DNA of 64,000 nt from Spirometra erinaceieuropaei (GCA_902702965.1 CACRXP010000029.1:1462800-1526799); one strand, 5' to 3'; counted from the stretch's first letter, positions 11,754-25,189 are shown. Made by a program: numbers and translations. Notes: a model not told the origin generated them from the sequence alone.

Positions 11754-14566
11754 AATTGGCCAATTGCTCTCAGGTACGTCAACCTATCTACTTTGACTTC
11801 CAATCTAGACCTGGTTTCCCACAATTTCATTCTTTTAGTGGCCTATCCTCACCCATTAGCCCCTACTTTCCTTCTAGCCTCCCTCCTCCTCCTCCCCTTC
11901 CTCCATTATTTAACTACCAACAAGTCTATCCATGTTCTAACTCCCCTAGCATTCCAATGTTTGAAAACTATATTCCCACCTCATTTAGGTCTCATACTCA
12001 GCCTTCTCTTGCTGACTCCCCGTACGTCAATAACTCTAAATTAACTGGTACTTATTCTCCAAGTGTCATTAATTCACAGCTTACATATCCGCCTCCAAAT
12101 TTTTTTAAATACCGTCGAATATAGCATTGCCGTTCGAAACACATTAGATATTATATTATTGAATGCCAGGTCTGTTATAAACAAGATGGCCCAAATCAAA
12201 GCCATTGCTCTGGAAATGACGCCTGATATTATATGTGTAACAGAATCTTGGACCCATTCTCTAATTCCTGACTCTGCCCTTCTCATAGATGACTTCGATT
12301 TTTACCGCCAAGACCGCACGACTAGGCGTGGGTGTGGTTGTCTTCTTTATCTTAAATCCTACCTAAAGCACTCTCCCTATTACTTGGATGTTTCCTCATT
12401 CACGGGGAACTTCTGCTTTGCATCTGTTATTCTCTCGCCGCAAAGAAAGGCAATTATTGGCTGTATCTACAATCCCCCAAATTCTTTAGCCAGTGATGAT
12501 TCCTAACTCTGTGAAATCTTTAAATTAATTTCGGAAGCTGCTTTCGATGTTAAAATAATCACTGGGGATTTTAACCTTCCTGAAATTGACTGGGTTTCCA
12601 ATAGCTGCCCACCCAGATTCCAGCCCTTTCAAGATATTGTCAATTTTTCTAATTGGTCCCAACTGGTGCGCTCTCCAACAAGAGGTAATCACATTTTAGA
12701 TCTAATCTTTACCAATGACATTGCTCCTCTTTCTGTTGCTTTAAAAAAGGACGTCTTTGACAGTGACCACGTATTAATTCATTGTTGCTTACCGCTTGCT
12801 TTTTCAAAAAAGACAAGCGCCGTTCAGACTTTCATGAACTACGACTGCGTAGATAACGACTCGGCACCCCACTCAATCACGAGTGGCGTACTTCAAGGCA
12901 CGGTCCTGGGTCCGCTAATCTTCCTTCTGTACATCAATGATATTTCGACTAAACTCGGAAATTCGCAAACTTTTACTTATGCCGATGACCTCAAGTGTGT
13001 TTACTCATACTCTAAGGACACCGCAAAAGTATGTGTTGAAAAAATTAATGCCGATTTACTACGCTTAAGCAGATGGGGTTCGACATGGCAGATGCAGTTT
13101 TCATCATCCAAGTGTAGTTTCATGTCTTTTGGTCCTACCAAACTTCCTGGTCCCATAATTTTTCAGAATAACCCACTCTCAGAATGCCTCACCATAAAGG
13201 ACCTAGGTCTAAGTTATACAAATAAACTTGCTTTATCACCTCATGCAGATAGAATCTCTGCCAAAGCCGCGCAGATATGTGGATTCATATCGCATAATTT
13301 TTTCCTTCCGGAAATGAAGCTAAGACTTTTTCAAATGTTTCTTCTTCCAGTCCTCAATTATTGCTGTCCTTTCTTCGGTTTAATGAACGCCTGCGACCGT
13401 AAATCGAAAATGTTCAGAGGGTTTTCACCCGGAAACTGTTCTCCCAAGCTTCGTCCAGTATTTCCTATACTCAGAGATGTCAGCTGGCGAACATTAAGTT
13501 TTTGTGAGTTAGAAGACTCGAAGCTGGCCTTTGCTTTCTTTTTCGCATCAACTCTAGCTCCAGTTTTCCGCACATTGACACTCTCACTCCGAGGGATCGG
13601 TCTTATGCCACGCGCAACTCCTGCATGGTGATTCCGCCGCCTCTTTGTACTACATCTAAGCGCTCCCTCTTCTTTACTTCCAAATATGCCTTCCTTTGGA
13701 ATAATCTTCCGCCTGAAATTAGATTATCGCCTAAGTTACTGGTATTCAAGTCGAAATTACGCAACCATCTTACACCGGAAAGCATAAAGGCACTGTTTAC
13801 GGTCTCATTCCCGAACACTCAGATTCTTGACTTCGAGAAGGGTCCTCCTGGGATTTAGTGGTAGATTAAGTGGTAACTCTTAATTATACCATTAGAAACC
13901 GCTGTTTTGATTTGGTTTCTAAATCCACTGCTATCACTCCCCCCATAGCAACAATGTTCGCGGTTTTTGATGTCATCTCCCGCATTCCGACCTCATGCGG
14001 TCTGTCGACGCTCACGGCGGAACCCTCAGTATTCACTGTCTACTAGTAGTTCGGTCGTACCTCCCTTCCTCACTGCTCGGCTGAGCTCGAAGCGTGCCGT
14101 GGCCGATTGCATCTCGGTTCCTCTCCTCTGGCCTATTTGACGCTGCGTACCAATCCGGCCCAGACGATCTCAATTGTGAATCCCGTATACAATGCCATTT
14201 GCAAGCCAGTCCTGTCTGACCCACATTCGTACCCATCAAGGCTGACATTTATTGCTACCCTGACGATGACCGACAACATTCCGTTATATACCGCCACCTA
14301 CAGGCCAGTCCTGCTCGTTTTTTCTGTTATTATTTTTATGGAGGGGTTTTTTTTCTCCTGTAAAATCAATCTAATCATTTTTAACGTTTTGTAAGGAGTT
14401 TTTTTCTCCCCTCAATCATTATGTTTCTCAATGGACTTCTAATTCAGAAACTATGAATTGCATTTTGTAAAAATTCGGCCTACCTCGTCTAAAACTCGCA
14501 TGCAAATTTATTTTAACTTGCTTTGATGGGACCCCGACGGGTTTTTAATAAAAATTGTCTATCTAT
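11754..14566 (+). mobile_element. CR1/Jockey-type LINE inserted into a Penelope-like element
   Basis: This plus-strand element interrupts a minus-strand PLE whose coding sequence stops at 14567 and resumes near 11753. It holds a proline-rich segment, an endonuclease, an internally deleted polymerase and a 3' untranslated region ending in an AT-rich TCTATCTATC tail typical of LINE 3' ends. A few PLE codons are missing at the junction, so the insertion caused a small target loss or the edges have decayed. Confidence 0.85.
12126..13860 (+). pseudogene. LINE endonuclease and internally deleted reverse transcriptase
   Basis: The endonuclease is recognisable by LLNARSV, CVTESW, CLLYLKS, GCIYNPP, GDFNLPEIDW and the closing SDHV. 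A stop interrupts it at about 12504. The frame then passes from the end of the endonuclease (near 12860) directly into SGVLQGTVLGP and FTYADDLK, the second half of the polymerase, so the finger region of some 250-300 residues is deleted. The polymerase tail and C-terminal block follow, the last part shifted to another frame from 13625. Endonuclease type (APE) and YADD place it in the CR1/Jockey/Rex1 group; the exact clade is not decided. The element is dead. Confidence 0.85.
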
Positions 14567-15085
14567 CTTATTGTCAAGTTCTTTTTCCATTTTGAATTTA
14601 ATTCGCGGAGCGGTTAAATTGATTGTGTTGTGCAGTATTTCAAGTTGATCCGTTTTAACGACGACAAACGTGTCGTCTGCATATCGTACCCATAACCTAG
14701 GGTTGACTAATGGAAGAGCCACCAATTCCAATTTCTGCATTGTCACCTCGGCAAGAAAACCGGATATGGGTGATCCTATTGGAGCACCTTTTATTTGTTG
14801 ATAATATTGGTGATCGAACGAAAACTTGGTTTCTAAACAAAGGTCCATAAGTTCAAGTAAGGCAGCTGCAGGAAAATCCGTGTCATAGGACTTTAGGAGT
14901 TCATCTGTGCATTGCCTTGCGAAATCTAGTGATATGGAAGTGAATAAAGAAACCACATCAAAGGAGACCATTATCTCATCCGCGGAAATTATGATGCCTC
15001 TTAATTTCTATAGAAACTCCATGGAGTTCTGAATGGAAGTGACACAATCTCTCGTAAGTAGATGAAGTTGGTGGAATAGCCACAT
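14567..15085 (-). pseudogene. Reverse-transcriptase half of the split Penelope-like element
   Basis: The minus-strand frame carries WLFHQLHLLTRDCVTSIQ, then a stop near 15008, then MVSFDVVSLFTSI, GAPIGSPISGFL and WVRYADDTFVVVK. The catalytic motif is YADD where the copy at 1-1581 has YVDD. It ends at ELDNK next to the inserted LINE and continues at 11753. The 5' end is lost at about 15085. Confidence 0.9.
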
Positions 15086-15146
15086 AAATATATAGGTGTA
15101 TGTTAATACGATCGTACGTATGCATGGATGCAACCTCACTGTCTTT

Positions 15147-16479
15147 GTCATCGAAATGGAGTACGAAATGTGTTTCGCAGTTGCAAATACCACGTTGTAT
15201 CTGCGACTGCGAGGAATTTTTCTCGGACTTATTGAGAATATGAGAAGTTAATTAATTCAAGTCTAAAACTCAGACGAAAGCGTAATCCACCGGCATACTA
15301 ACATTCAACCCTCATGCGGACATTTATCAGAAATCACAGTCTAAACATAATCTGTTTTTCAAAAAAATTAATGGCGTGCAAGGTCGATCTGCACGTAAAT
15401 GATAGTCAAGGTAAGCAAATCTTTAAAATACTGGAAAATCAGGAGTTATCCAAGTCCCGCTGACCAGCTCTTGCGTATATTTTATGCCGCTCATAAGTTT
15501 TTAGAAGTAAGTTTAAACGAATAGTCGCAGTGCTCGACCATATTAGTTTAGATATTTGCCATACTCCATCATAAACATTCGGAAGTATTCGTTATACTGT
15601 CGAAAGCTAATATATACTTACGCGGTCATTTCACCGCTCAGGACACACAGCAACCTCGTTTGAAAGAAAGCCTTCTGAGACGGTCATCACTAGCTCTCCT
15701 TACTGTTGCAACCAAGGTTCAGCGAAGCGTGTCAAAAGAATACATACAGCAACGTTTGCCGGATTCAAGTACGATTCTTCCACTGGATACTTATTTGCCC
15801 TGCTGAAAGTCCAAAACTTGAAATCAATTGGGCTCCTTTAAGGAAGCTCTTGTTGAAGAAAAATGGTTGGCAAAATGTAATTAGTATAACAAGATTTGGA
15901 GAGGCAAAGGTAAATAGTGCACATCCAAAACGCCCAAAATGTTTGTGAAAAATGTCAGTGTTCAGAGGCACACACGTATAAAGGCGGGGCAATAGTGATG
16001 TGGTCTCTGAGTTCTATGGATGACAACCCGAGCGAGCCATTAAACTCTTGAGCCCGATTGAGCTCGACGGAATTATTCTGCACTCCAGCTGAGACTATTT
16101 AAAAATTGGCTACAACTTCGGTACAGTTCACTTCAGTTTACTTAAGAAAAATGCAGGTCTGCGTCTTTGAACTTCCATTTTAAGTGCAAACGACTTGGCT
16201 TCTTAAAAATTGGAAAAGGCATCATAAAGACTACGGATAATTGACAAAGCGCCAATTCTGTACAGATGGACGAACTGTCTCGAGTTTAGTTATACAAGGA
16301 GTAGTAGAGTAGTCGTTTGGAGTACAGTAAAAGATATAATATCACAAGCGATAAAAGTTGCATAGGTGAAGCCAAAGAGCGTTGGCGGTGGATTAGGGAC
16401 AAATAGAAATTTCAGTAAAATTGTTAATGAAACATATCAAGCGGTATTATACCAGCAGAATCTTGAGCATTTGTCAGGG
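15147..16479. other. Old repeat and unassigned DNA
   Basis: 15147-15345 resembles 9345-9560. From there to 16479 I see no supported gene; the 80-residue frame at 15706-15948 has no known motif and no splice context. Confidence 0.3.
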
Positions 16480-18240
16480 TTACAGAGGTCGGGTGATATT
16501 ATAGTGGACACCGCTATTCAAATCCAGCTTCCTCTTAAAGATTTCGACGATAGCTGACATAACGACATTCAGAGGCAGGGTATTCCTAGCTTCGAACACT
16601 ATGCTACAGAAGAAGAACTTTCGTGTGGTCAGCCTGGCCCCGGTCGCACGTAGTTTTAATGGATGACCTCTTAGTTTCGTGGTTGTTGCTAACTCGACGG
16701 AATTCCCAGGTACAAGGCTGCAGTCCTGATCGCGTATGATACGAATTGCTTGTATCAGGTCACTCCGTAAATGCCTGTAACTCAAGGGGCAGAGACCAAG
16801 ATTGGGTAACTGTGTTTCAAAGGGAAGTGAACCCTGTCTTTTCACAAGATTCGTAGCCCGCCATTGAGCCTGTCCGAGGACGCTGAGGTCATTCGTGGTC
16901 CAGGGTCTCTAATGTTGGATAGCAAATATCAATTGCGTCAGAACAAACGTTCAAAAGACTTCAGAGAACCAGTCTTCGTCAAGGGCAGTGAAAACCCGCT
17001 TGACGAGGCAGAAAAATGACATTGTCGACTTGGCTATCTATATGCACTGCAACGAGCATTTGAGCGAGGTCGTAATCCATATTCCCAAGTCCTTCTGCGA
17101 GTCCACTATTTGTGGGGATATAACATTCAGTCAGACAGCCATGGGGCTCAGAGAGTTAGTTCTGCCGACTCGAAAAATATTGCAGTTGTTCTCACTGAAT
17201 GGCAAAAGACAGTCCTTTGACCACTGTTGGAGTCGTTTAGGTTCGCCTGCAAATGCTCTTCGTCATCTGCAGTTTGAATGTCATCCGCGAACATGGTGAC
17301 ACCACAATCCAGTTCACAAACGCAGCCGTTGACATAAATAATAAAAAGTAGAAGCAAAAACTGAGCCCTGGGGAACACCGCTTTCATCGGCGACCTCAGA
17401 CGACTGCCGGCCACCGATATGGACAATTTAAGAACGGTCAAATTGGGAGCTTTAAATCCATTTTAAGAGATTACCCATAACATCTGTTTATTTCAGTTTG
17501 TGCAGTAGTCACTTGTGTAAGACACTATAAAATGCCTTTTTAAAGTCCATATTGACTACACACAGCGTATTGCCTTCATCAACTGCCCGAGTTCAACGTT
17601 CCAAACAATTGAGCTAGTTCGTCACGCAAGACCTGTCGCTAAGGAATTCATGCTGCGCATCAGATAATATTAACTTTCGCTTTATTATGTGTTCCATAAT
17701 TCTTCATCAGGTGAAACTGCGGCTAAGTGGTCTGCAATTATTTCCAGAGGCCTTGCTCCCACCCTAATATAGCGGCGTGATCCGCGAAAATTTCTATTCG
17801 GCGGGTAAACTGCCGTCTTCGAGTGAGGCTGAGAAAAGCATGGCCAGTGGGTTGGCTAGTTAATTAGAGGGTTCCTTCAATAACCTAGGTGGTAGGTCAT
17901 CTGGACCCGGGGATTTCATCTCATTTAGCGTCATCATTTCTTGACGAAAAGTCGACTCATCAAAAGATAGAGCCTCGATTTTTGGACTCTCATCGAAGTC
18001 GTATTCGGGAGGAGTAAATGGGTTTTCACTTGCATAGATAGGTTTAAAAAATTTTGAAAGACGGTCAGCTGTCGCCCCATCTATACTTATCTCTAGGTCT
18101 CCGCTTGTCTTCAGGCGGGGACAGAATCTCTGTTTCGCGTGCTGCATCTCATGTAACTGTAGAATAATTTCCGATTTTCCACAGCACTATTCAACTGGTC
18201 CGCTTAAGTTGTTTTACTAGGTTCCTCTTTGCTTTGTATG
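16480..18240 (-). pseudogene. Degraded CR1/Jockey-type LINE
   Basis: Read on the minus strand, pieces in several frames follow the order of the copy at 22002-25045. First is LSKFFKPIYASENPF with MKSPGPDDLPPRLLKE (about 18147-17860). Next is IIYVNGCVCELDCGVTMFADD (about 17441-17148), which keeps the catalytic FADD. The C-terminal block with YRHLRSDLIQAIRI and RGHPLKL follows (16845-16480). Many stops and shifts separate them. This is an old inactive copy. Confidence 0.8.
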
Positions 18241-19679
18241 CGTTTATGGACACAGGATTCTAATCAGTGCGAAATTTCTGCCAATAACTCCGCTTTTTAT
18301 TTACTTCCGTTTTTAACACCTGAGACTTCACAGATACATTGGAGCTTTACGTACAGAATCACTTCGTGCATTTGTGGAATATTTTTTTATTTTTCACTTT
18401 TCCAGATTCGTCATGAAACTGAATCAAGTATAATTTGTTTATCAGCACTGCTCAACTGACTACGCGGTCAACTCGCGGTTATTTATAGCCTAAAAACAGT
18501 CGTCCGAAATCTCTCAAGATCGGAAGTCCTGGGAGATTTGTAAACGGTTAAACCGTTTTTGAATGAATTTCACGGATTAGCAGATTTTAAATATATTTTC
18601 GCTCGCTCATTGGGTTTTGAATATTCATCTCGGTTCCCCATATACAATCAGAAGTATACACTCAGAATATACCTATTCTCTCATCCCGAAGTTTGTAGAG
18701 TCTTGGCAATTTAAACGTAGTAGTACGAGCAGAGCCGGCCACTTGTTGGAAGATAAGTTTAGTAAGATGTCTCTCACATCCAGAATCTGCGCCTGCTATA
18801 TCTGCGCTTCCAGCCAACGACCAGCAAAGCGTGCCAAAAAGGTAATTATCGCGCAAAATGTAGGGTACGAGGATGAGCTGTGATGGGTGCGCATATATCC
18901 AAATCAAAATAAGAAAATTTGAAAGCGAGCTCGTTGATTTTACGAAGCTCATGCGGCCGAGCCTTGATGATTCGAAGTTTGCCATTGTTAGAGTCCAAAA
19001 AATGAAGAGCAAAACGCGAAAAGCGCGAAAATATCGTCTCAACGGCATCTTCAAGCACGGGTAGGAACTCAGGTAGCACAAACGGTAGCAGCAGAACAAC
19101 AACGACGAACCCGCCAATAAGAACAGAATTGATTTCCACGCAAGATTACTTAGACGATGTCACAAAAATATTACCTGTTGCGGGAACCATCTCGCCTACT
19201 CCTCTTGCTGAAAGTGGGGGAATTCTCTTTTACCAATGAACGATATAACCAGGTTACCCAGTCTACCGTCGCCCTCTTGTTCACTCAGTCACCCAGAGTG
19301 TCATACAGAACACATTTTGAATGTCAGTACAGGAAATCGTGGGTAGGGGAAATGGAAAGATGCCATAACAGGAATCACAACCAACCTTGATGGGTTGTCC
19401 TCGGCAGTCAGTCAGTAGTAGAAGTGTGCGTCAAAGCGAGGGCTCCGTTAATCGTCCTGGTTCGTGTCTCGGAGGATCTTGCCTTCTTTTATGGTCTACC
19501 GAACCAATTGATCAAGGGAAGCATGGAAATAAAGGATCTGAAAACATTCTGAATAAAAAAGGACTAAATACAGGACAGCAGCACTACCCCCTCGTCCTCT
19601 CAAAATTATGCAGGACAACTAAAAGCAAAGCAAATTAATTCTCTCCGAAAATAGCCGACCTAAAAAACAGAAACAGTGC
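18241..19679. other. No gene supported
   Basis: Several short open frames overlap between 18617 and 19139 on both strands. One minus-strand frame has a hydrophobic N-terminus but no ATG. No domain, splice pair or repeat was convincing. Confidence 0.3.
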
Positions 19680-21833
19680 TTTTTCAGCCGGACTACTCTC
19701 CAGCGGAACGCTGGAATGCCCGGAAGTTGTCTATGAATCAAAACAGAGACTGAAGTTTGTAGAACATAAACTGGCTGTCATCAAGTGGAAAGTATTTCGG
19801 AAAAGCATGCCGTCTCGTTGGGACCAGCAAGAAGTACTTAGAATGACGGCAGGTATGCAGCTAACACAAACGCCATCGGGGAATCAGCCGCTCGAGGCGC
19901 TAACATAGCCAAGCCCTTAAGGGCCAGTGTTCTGACCGAAGCCACGAACATTAATGAAACCTGTCAAGTAACGGAAGAACCCGGCGAAAATGACGTCCGA
20001 GATAACGCGGTAATGTAGTCCGAATTTCGGCTGGTGCAAAATCGAGGTGTTTGTGTACAAATGCCCAAAACGTCATATTGAAACGTGACGAGCTAAAACT
20101 TTTGGTTGCCGAACTGTCTCCGGATGTTTTAGCAGTAACTAAAACCTAGCTATCCGGGAATATTAGCGAGGGCGAAATAACCTTGATTTGATACCAAACT
20201 TATCGGAGGGTCAGGGAGCATCTTCAGGTTGGTGGTATATTTGTACATGTTAAGGAAGACCTGTCAGTGTCGGTCAATATCATTAAGTTTGCGTGCAACA
20301 CGGAAGCTTTTTGGTTGATTATCAGTGCTACCGGTTCCACGTGTCTTCATTTTCTCACTGTCTTCCGACCACCCAGGGCAGACCAAATCACCGACAATCA
20401 CCTTTTGAGCAGTAATGAAAACTGTCCGGTCGACCTAACATCATGATCTTGGGCGACTTCAACGCATCAGGAATAAACTGTAACAACCTCCAGGCGTCAG
20501 GTCCAAAATCGGCATTCGACTACGGTTTGTTAAACAAAACATTAAAAGAGTTCCTCATACAACATGTAGTGTTTCCAAAAGAGAACACGTAAAAGACAAA
20601 GGGTAAACTGCGTGGATTTGGTTTTTAGGATAAGATCCGACAGCATAGACAAGATCATCTTCATGCCGGCCTCGCCCAAAGTGACTATGAAGCGCTAATG
20701 TGGAATTCTTCGTTATTTTTCATTTTGCATACTCCAGACCCAAAAATGCCGCAGAATTTGACGGTCGACTCCAATCGGATAAGGGCAGCCTTATGCGGAC
20801 TAGGTTTTAGCTCAATATTTACTGGTACTGCCATCGATGACTGGGAATTGTTCAAGAATGTCTTTCTGCAGTTCATCAGCAATCACTGCACACCGAAGAA
20901 TGCAAAACAGAACAGGCGGTCTGGGTGAGTAAATAGCAACCTAAAGAAAAGAATTTACAGAAAGCATTAATTGTTTCAAAAATATTGCGTCACTGGGCAA
21001 GTTGAGTATTTCAACACCTACGAGACACAGAGAAACAAACTGAGAAGCATGATAATAAAGACATGTCGGAAAGTCGGGGAGAACTTGCTACGAAAAGTAA
21101 CACAGACCTAAAAGGTACTCTACAGCCACTTCAGACGAAGTACAAGGAACAGACATCAAATCACTATGAGATTGCTGATATCAGGGATAAAGCTGCGCAG
21201 TTTTCACAGTTTTTCCAATCGTTCTACACAAAATAGGCAAGGCACCTTCCTCACTCCACAGAAGAACTGCCGACTTTCAGTATAAGTAATATGCTCTTCT
21301 CAGAAGGTAGTGTCCGAAGAAAATTAGAGGCCTTAAACAAATCAAGGTCTCCAGGACCGGATGAGATTCCACCCAAGCTTCTCAAGGAACTTGCCAGTGG
21401 GCTTTCTGTGCCTTTGCCGATGCTCTTTCAGCCGTCATATAATACTGCCACACTCCCCATCGACTGGAAGCTGGTGCATACAACTTTGCTATCGAAAGGA
21501 GGTAGCAAGGCCTCGATGACAAATTACAGGCCCATAAGGTTGACGTGCATTCAAAGCGAAGTAATGAAGGGGAGCATGAAGGGTAAATTGATGAAATTTC
21601 TGGAGAGTGAGGACTTGCTATCGAATTACCAATATGAGTTCCGAGCAGGAAGATGCTGCACGGCAAAAATGCCGCGATCTCTCCAGAACCGGACCAGACC
21701 TGTCGACAACAGGCACGCGGTCTACATAGTTTTCGTTTACTTCCAGAAAGCGTTGAACACTGTCCCACCTCGGAGGCTGTTATACAAGCTGCAAACATAG
21801 GGATCAAATGGACCGAACACTTCCTTGAGGGTT
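19680..21833 (+). pseudogene. 5' part of an old LINE, later interrupted at 21834
   Basis: The start (CCGGACTACTCTCCAGCGG) matches the 5' end of the minus-strand copy ending near 25185, so both belong to one family. Endonuclease pieces with many stops run from about 20040 (TNAQ, LSPDVLAVTKT, then a GGIFV-HV segment) to 20930. The polymerase start is the open frame 21291-21800 (SRSPGPDEIPPKLLKE, LPIDWKLVHTTLLSKGG, TNYRPI, YFQKALNTVPPRR). The frame is cut at KWTEHFLEG, and the rest resumes at about 25190. Confidence 0.85.
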
Positions 21834-24800
21834 CAGTTCAGTTCAGTTTATTGAGGGAAATAGGCGTAAGCCTTTGAGCACCCTATTTGCAACGTAAAAA
21901 ATGTGTGGTGTACAGATAGATGTTCTGGGCTGAAATAGTTCGAACACGCCCATAATGGTGGGACAAATTTAGAAGGAGTTACAGGGGGTGAGCTCCACTT
22001 TTCATCGCTCTTGGTCATTTCGGAACATAAATATGTCCAGATTCTTCTTAAAACTTTGTATAGATGGTGACATCACAACATCTGCGGGAAGCTCATTCCA
22101 TGGTTTGACCACCCGAACCGAGAAGGAGAACTTCCGCACATCCAGCCGTGCCTGCTGAGTGCACAGTTTTAACGGGTGACCTCGGAGGTTGGTCGTGGTA
22201 GCAAATTCGAAAAAGTCCTCGAAGGCCAGACTGCAATCCAACCCCTTTACAATGCGGAAGGCTTGCAAGAGATCCCCGCGAAGTTGCCTGTAACTCAAAG
22301 GAAAGAGGTTCAGATTTACTAGGCGTGTTGCATAATGAAAGGAGCTTTGACCCCTAACCATCTTCGTGGCTCTCCTCTGGACTTTTTCGAGGCAGTTTTG
22401 ATCCACAACAGCCCACGGCCTCCAAGCTTGTATGCCGTACTCTAAATGCGGCCGGACGAATGTTCCGAATGTCTTAGAGAAAGCTTCTTCGTCAAAGTCC
22501 ATAAACGCACGCTTGATGGCGTACAGTACGGACATTGCGCTTTTTGCCACTCTCGAACAGTGGGCGGATGGTTTTAGGGAACTCGTCGTAAGCACACCGA
22601 GGTCCTTTTGGGGTTCGACCTCTTGTAGGGCTGCACCGCCCAGAAAGAAGCCTCTTATGCTGGCGGATCTGGCTGTGTTGCCTAGGCGAAGTATGCTACA
22701 TTTGGCAACGTTGAACCGCAGGAGCCAACGGTTTGACCACTCCTCCAACCGATTCAGGTTCATCTGCAGTCTGTCTTCATCGGCAGGACCCCGAATTACA
22801 TTCCGTATCTTCATGTCATCCGCAAACATTGCTACTTCACAGTCTAAATCTCTTGCGGCATCGTCCACGTAGACAAGGAACAAAATGGGTCCCAGAACTG
22901 AACCCTTGGGGACACCACTATCGACCATAGCCGGATCTGATTTTCCGAGACCGACGCACACAATCTGGTGTCGACCCTCAAGGAAGTTTTCGATCCATTT
23001 AAGGAAGTTGCCACCGATCCCTATCTGGTTCAGCTTATGTAAGAGCCTTTGGTGTGGCACAGTGTCGAAAGCCTCCTGGAAGTCGATGAAGGCTATGTGG
23101 ACCGCGTGCCTGTCGTCGAGAGCTCGGGTCCAGCTCTGGAGAGATTGCAGCAGGTTTGTCGTGCAGGATCTTCCTTTTCGGAACCCATGTTGGCATTTCG
23201 ATAGCAGGCCGTGAACTTCCAGGCATTGCATCAGTTCAGTCTTTATGATCCTTTCCATAACTTTGCAGAGAATGCATGTCAAGCTTATGGGCGGTAATTT
23301 GTCCTCGCTGCCCTGTTACCTCCTTTGTGTAGCGGAGTAATATGCGCCAGCTTCCAATCGACAGGAAGTGTTCCAGTGTCAATTGACGTTTGAAAGAGCA
23401 TCGACAAAGGCACAGAGAGCTCACTGGCAAGTTCCTTCAGAAGCTTGGGTGGAATCTCGTCTGGTCCTGGCGACTTCGATTCGTTCAATGCCTCTAATTC
23501 TCTTCGGACACTGCCTTCTGAGAAGAGTATATCACTGACGCTTGGAGTCGGCAGTTCCTCTGTGGAAGGAGGAAGGAACCTTGCCTCGTTTGTGTAGACT
23601 GATTGGAAAAACCGTGAAAAATACGCAGCTTTATCCCTACTATCAGCGATCTCAACGCCATCAGTAGTCTTTATCAAGGGGATTTGATGCCTGTTACTTG
23701 TAGTTCGTCGGAAGTAGCTGTAGAGCAATTTTGGATTCTGTGTTGCTTTTTGTAGCAAGTTCTTCTCGAATTCCCGCCGCGTCTGCATTATTAGCTTCCT
23801 CAGTTTGTTCCTCTATATCTTGTAGGTGTTGAAGCATTCAGCTTGTCTAGTGACGCAGTATTTTCTCCACAATTTGTGCTTCCTGTTGATTTCTTTCTTG
23901 AGGTTGCTACTTAGCCACCCAGGGCGTTTGTTCAGTCTTACACTAGTCAGTGGGCAGTGGTTGTTGATGAGCTGCAGAAGGACATTCTTGAACAGCTCCC
24001 AGTCATCGTTGGCACTTCCCGTAAACAATGAGCCCCAGTCAAGACCGGATAAGTCTGCCCTCATCTGATTGAAGTCGCCCCGCCAAACATGACGCCTTTT
24101 GTGGTCTGGAGTATGTGAAATGGAGAATAACGAATAATCCCACATAAGCACTACGTGGTCACTTCGGCCAAGGGGCGGCATGGAGGCGATCTCGTCTATG
24201 CTGTCTGGTGTTTTCGTAAAGACCAGATCCAGGCAGTTTGCCCTTTGTCCTTCACGTGTTCTCGTTGGGAACATTACATGTTGTGTGAGGCACGCATTTA
24301 ATGTTTTGCTCAACAGGCGGTAATCGAATGCCGATTTTGGACCTGACGTTTGGAGGGTATTCCAGTTTGTTCCTGGTGCGTTGAAGTCGCCCATGATCAT
24401 GATGTTAGGTCGACTGGAAAATTTCTCCAACTGCTCCAATAGTTGAGTGTCGGCGATATTGTCTGTCCGAGGTGGTCGGTAGACAGTGAGGACATCGAGA
24501 CACGGGGAGCTGATAGCCTTGATGGTCAACCAGATAGCTTCCGTACTGCACGCAAACTTGGTGGTGTTATCCGACACTGCCAGACCGTCATTCACATACA
24601 CAACGATACCACCACCCTGACGATGTTCCCTGTCTCTCCGATAAATTTGGTATCCAGGCAAGGCTACTTCGTTATCGCTAATATTCCCGGACAGCTAGGT
24701 CTCAGTTACTGCTAAAACATCTGGAGACAGCCCGGCAAGGCAAAGTTTTAGTTCGTCTAGTTTCGATATGAGGCTTTGGGCATTCGTGTACAAGCACCTC

Positions 24801-25185
24801 AGTTTAGCACCAGCCGAATTTCCCGTTGCATTTGTTACTGCTGTGAGCATTACTCCGTTATCGCGGACGTCGTGTTCTCTAGGCTCTTCCGTTACCTGAT
24901 TGATTCCATTTACATGCCTTGTTTCAGTCAGATCACTGGACGCTACGGGCTCACTTGTGTTGGCGCCTTGATCAGGTGGTTCAACGAAGGTGTCTGTTTT
25001 AGCTGAGTATCTGTCGTCGTTCGTAGTATTACAGGCTGGTTCCACTGAAACGGCATATATTTCCGAACTACCTTCCCCTTGAAGATAGCCAGATTGTGTT
25101 CGCCATCCTTCAGTCTTGATTTTAACTCCAAGACAAGTTCCCGGCGTTTCAACCGTTCCGCTGGTAAATAGTCCGGTTGAAAAAA
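21834..25185 (-). mobile_element. Near-complete LINE nested head-on inside a related LINE
   Basis: The minus-strand element runs from about 25185 (5') to 21834 (3'). Its 3' untranslated region (22001-21834) ends with AATAAACTGAACTGAACTGA, that is, an AATAAA followed by CTGAA-type repeats. The same 3' end is seen at 26080-26115 (+) and at 30772-30951 (-). The plus-strand host LINE stops at 21833 and continues at about 25190, which shows the nesting. This is the youngest-looking LINE here. Confidence 0.9.
22002..25152 (-). pseudogene. LINE ORF2-type polyprotein: APE endonuclease plus reverse transcriptase, three lesions
   Basis: Minus strand, in order. An N-terminal segment runs from 25152. 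The endonuclease has LYTNAQSLISKLDELKL, VLAVTET, GGIVVYV, LTVYRPPR, MGDFNAPGTNW and GRSDHVVLMW. The polymerase has SKSPGPDEIPPKLLKE, VDWKLAHITPLHKGG, TNYRP, AFIDFQEAFDTVPHQRLL, DSGVPKGSVLGP and AMFADDMK. The C-terminal block is RRATKM, YRQLRGDLLQAFRI, RGHPLKL and PWNELP. Three lesions break it: a stop near 24692 where TET-W-LSGN is expected, a stop near 23810, and a one-base loss near 23284 that turns the codon after NYRP into a stop. With so few lesions the copy is recent. Clade CR1/Jockey/Rex1, not resolved further. Confidence 0.9.
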
Positions 25186-25189
25186 AACC

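Noticed and set aside
18846..19139. Minus-strand 97-residue open frame with a hydrophobic N-terminus
   Set aside because: No ATG start, a stop just upstream, no acceptor giving a plausible exon and no known domain.
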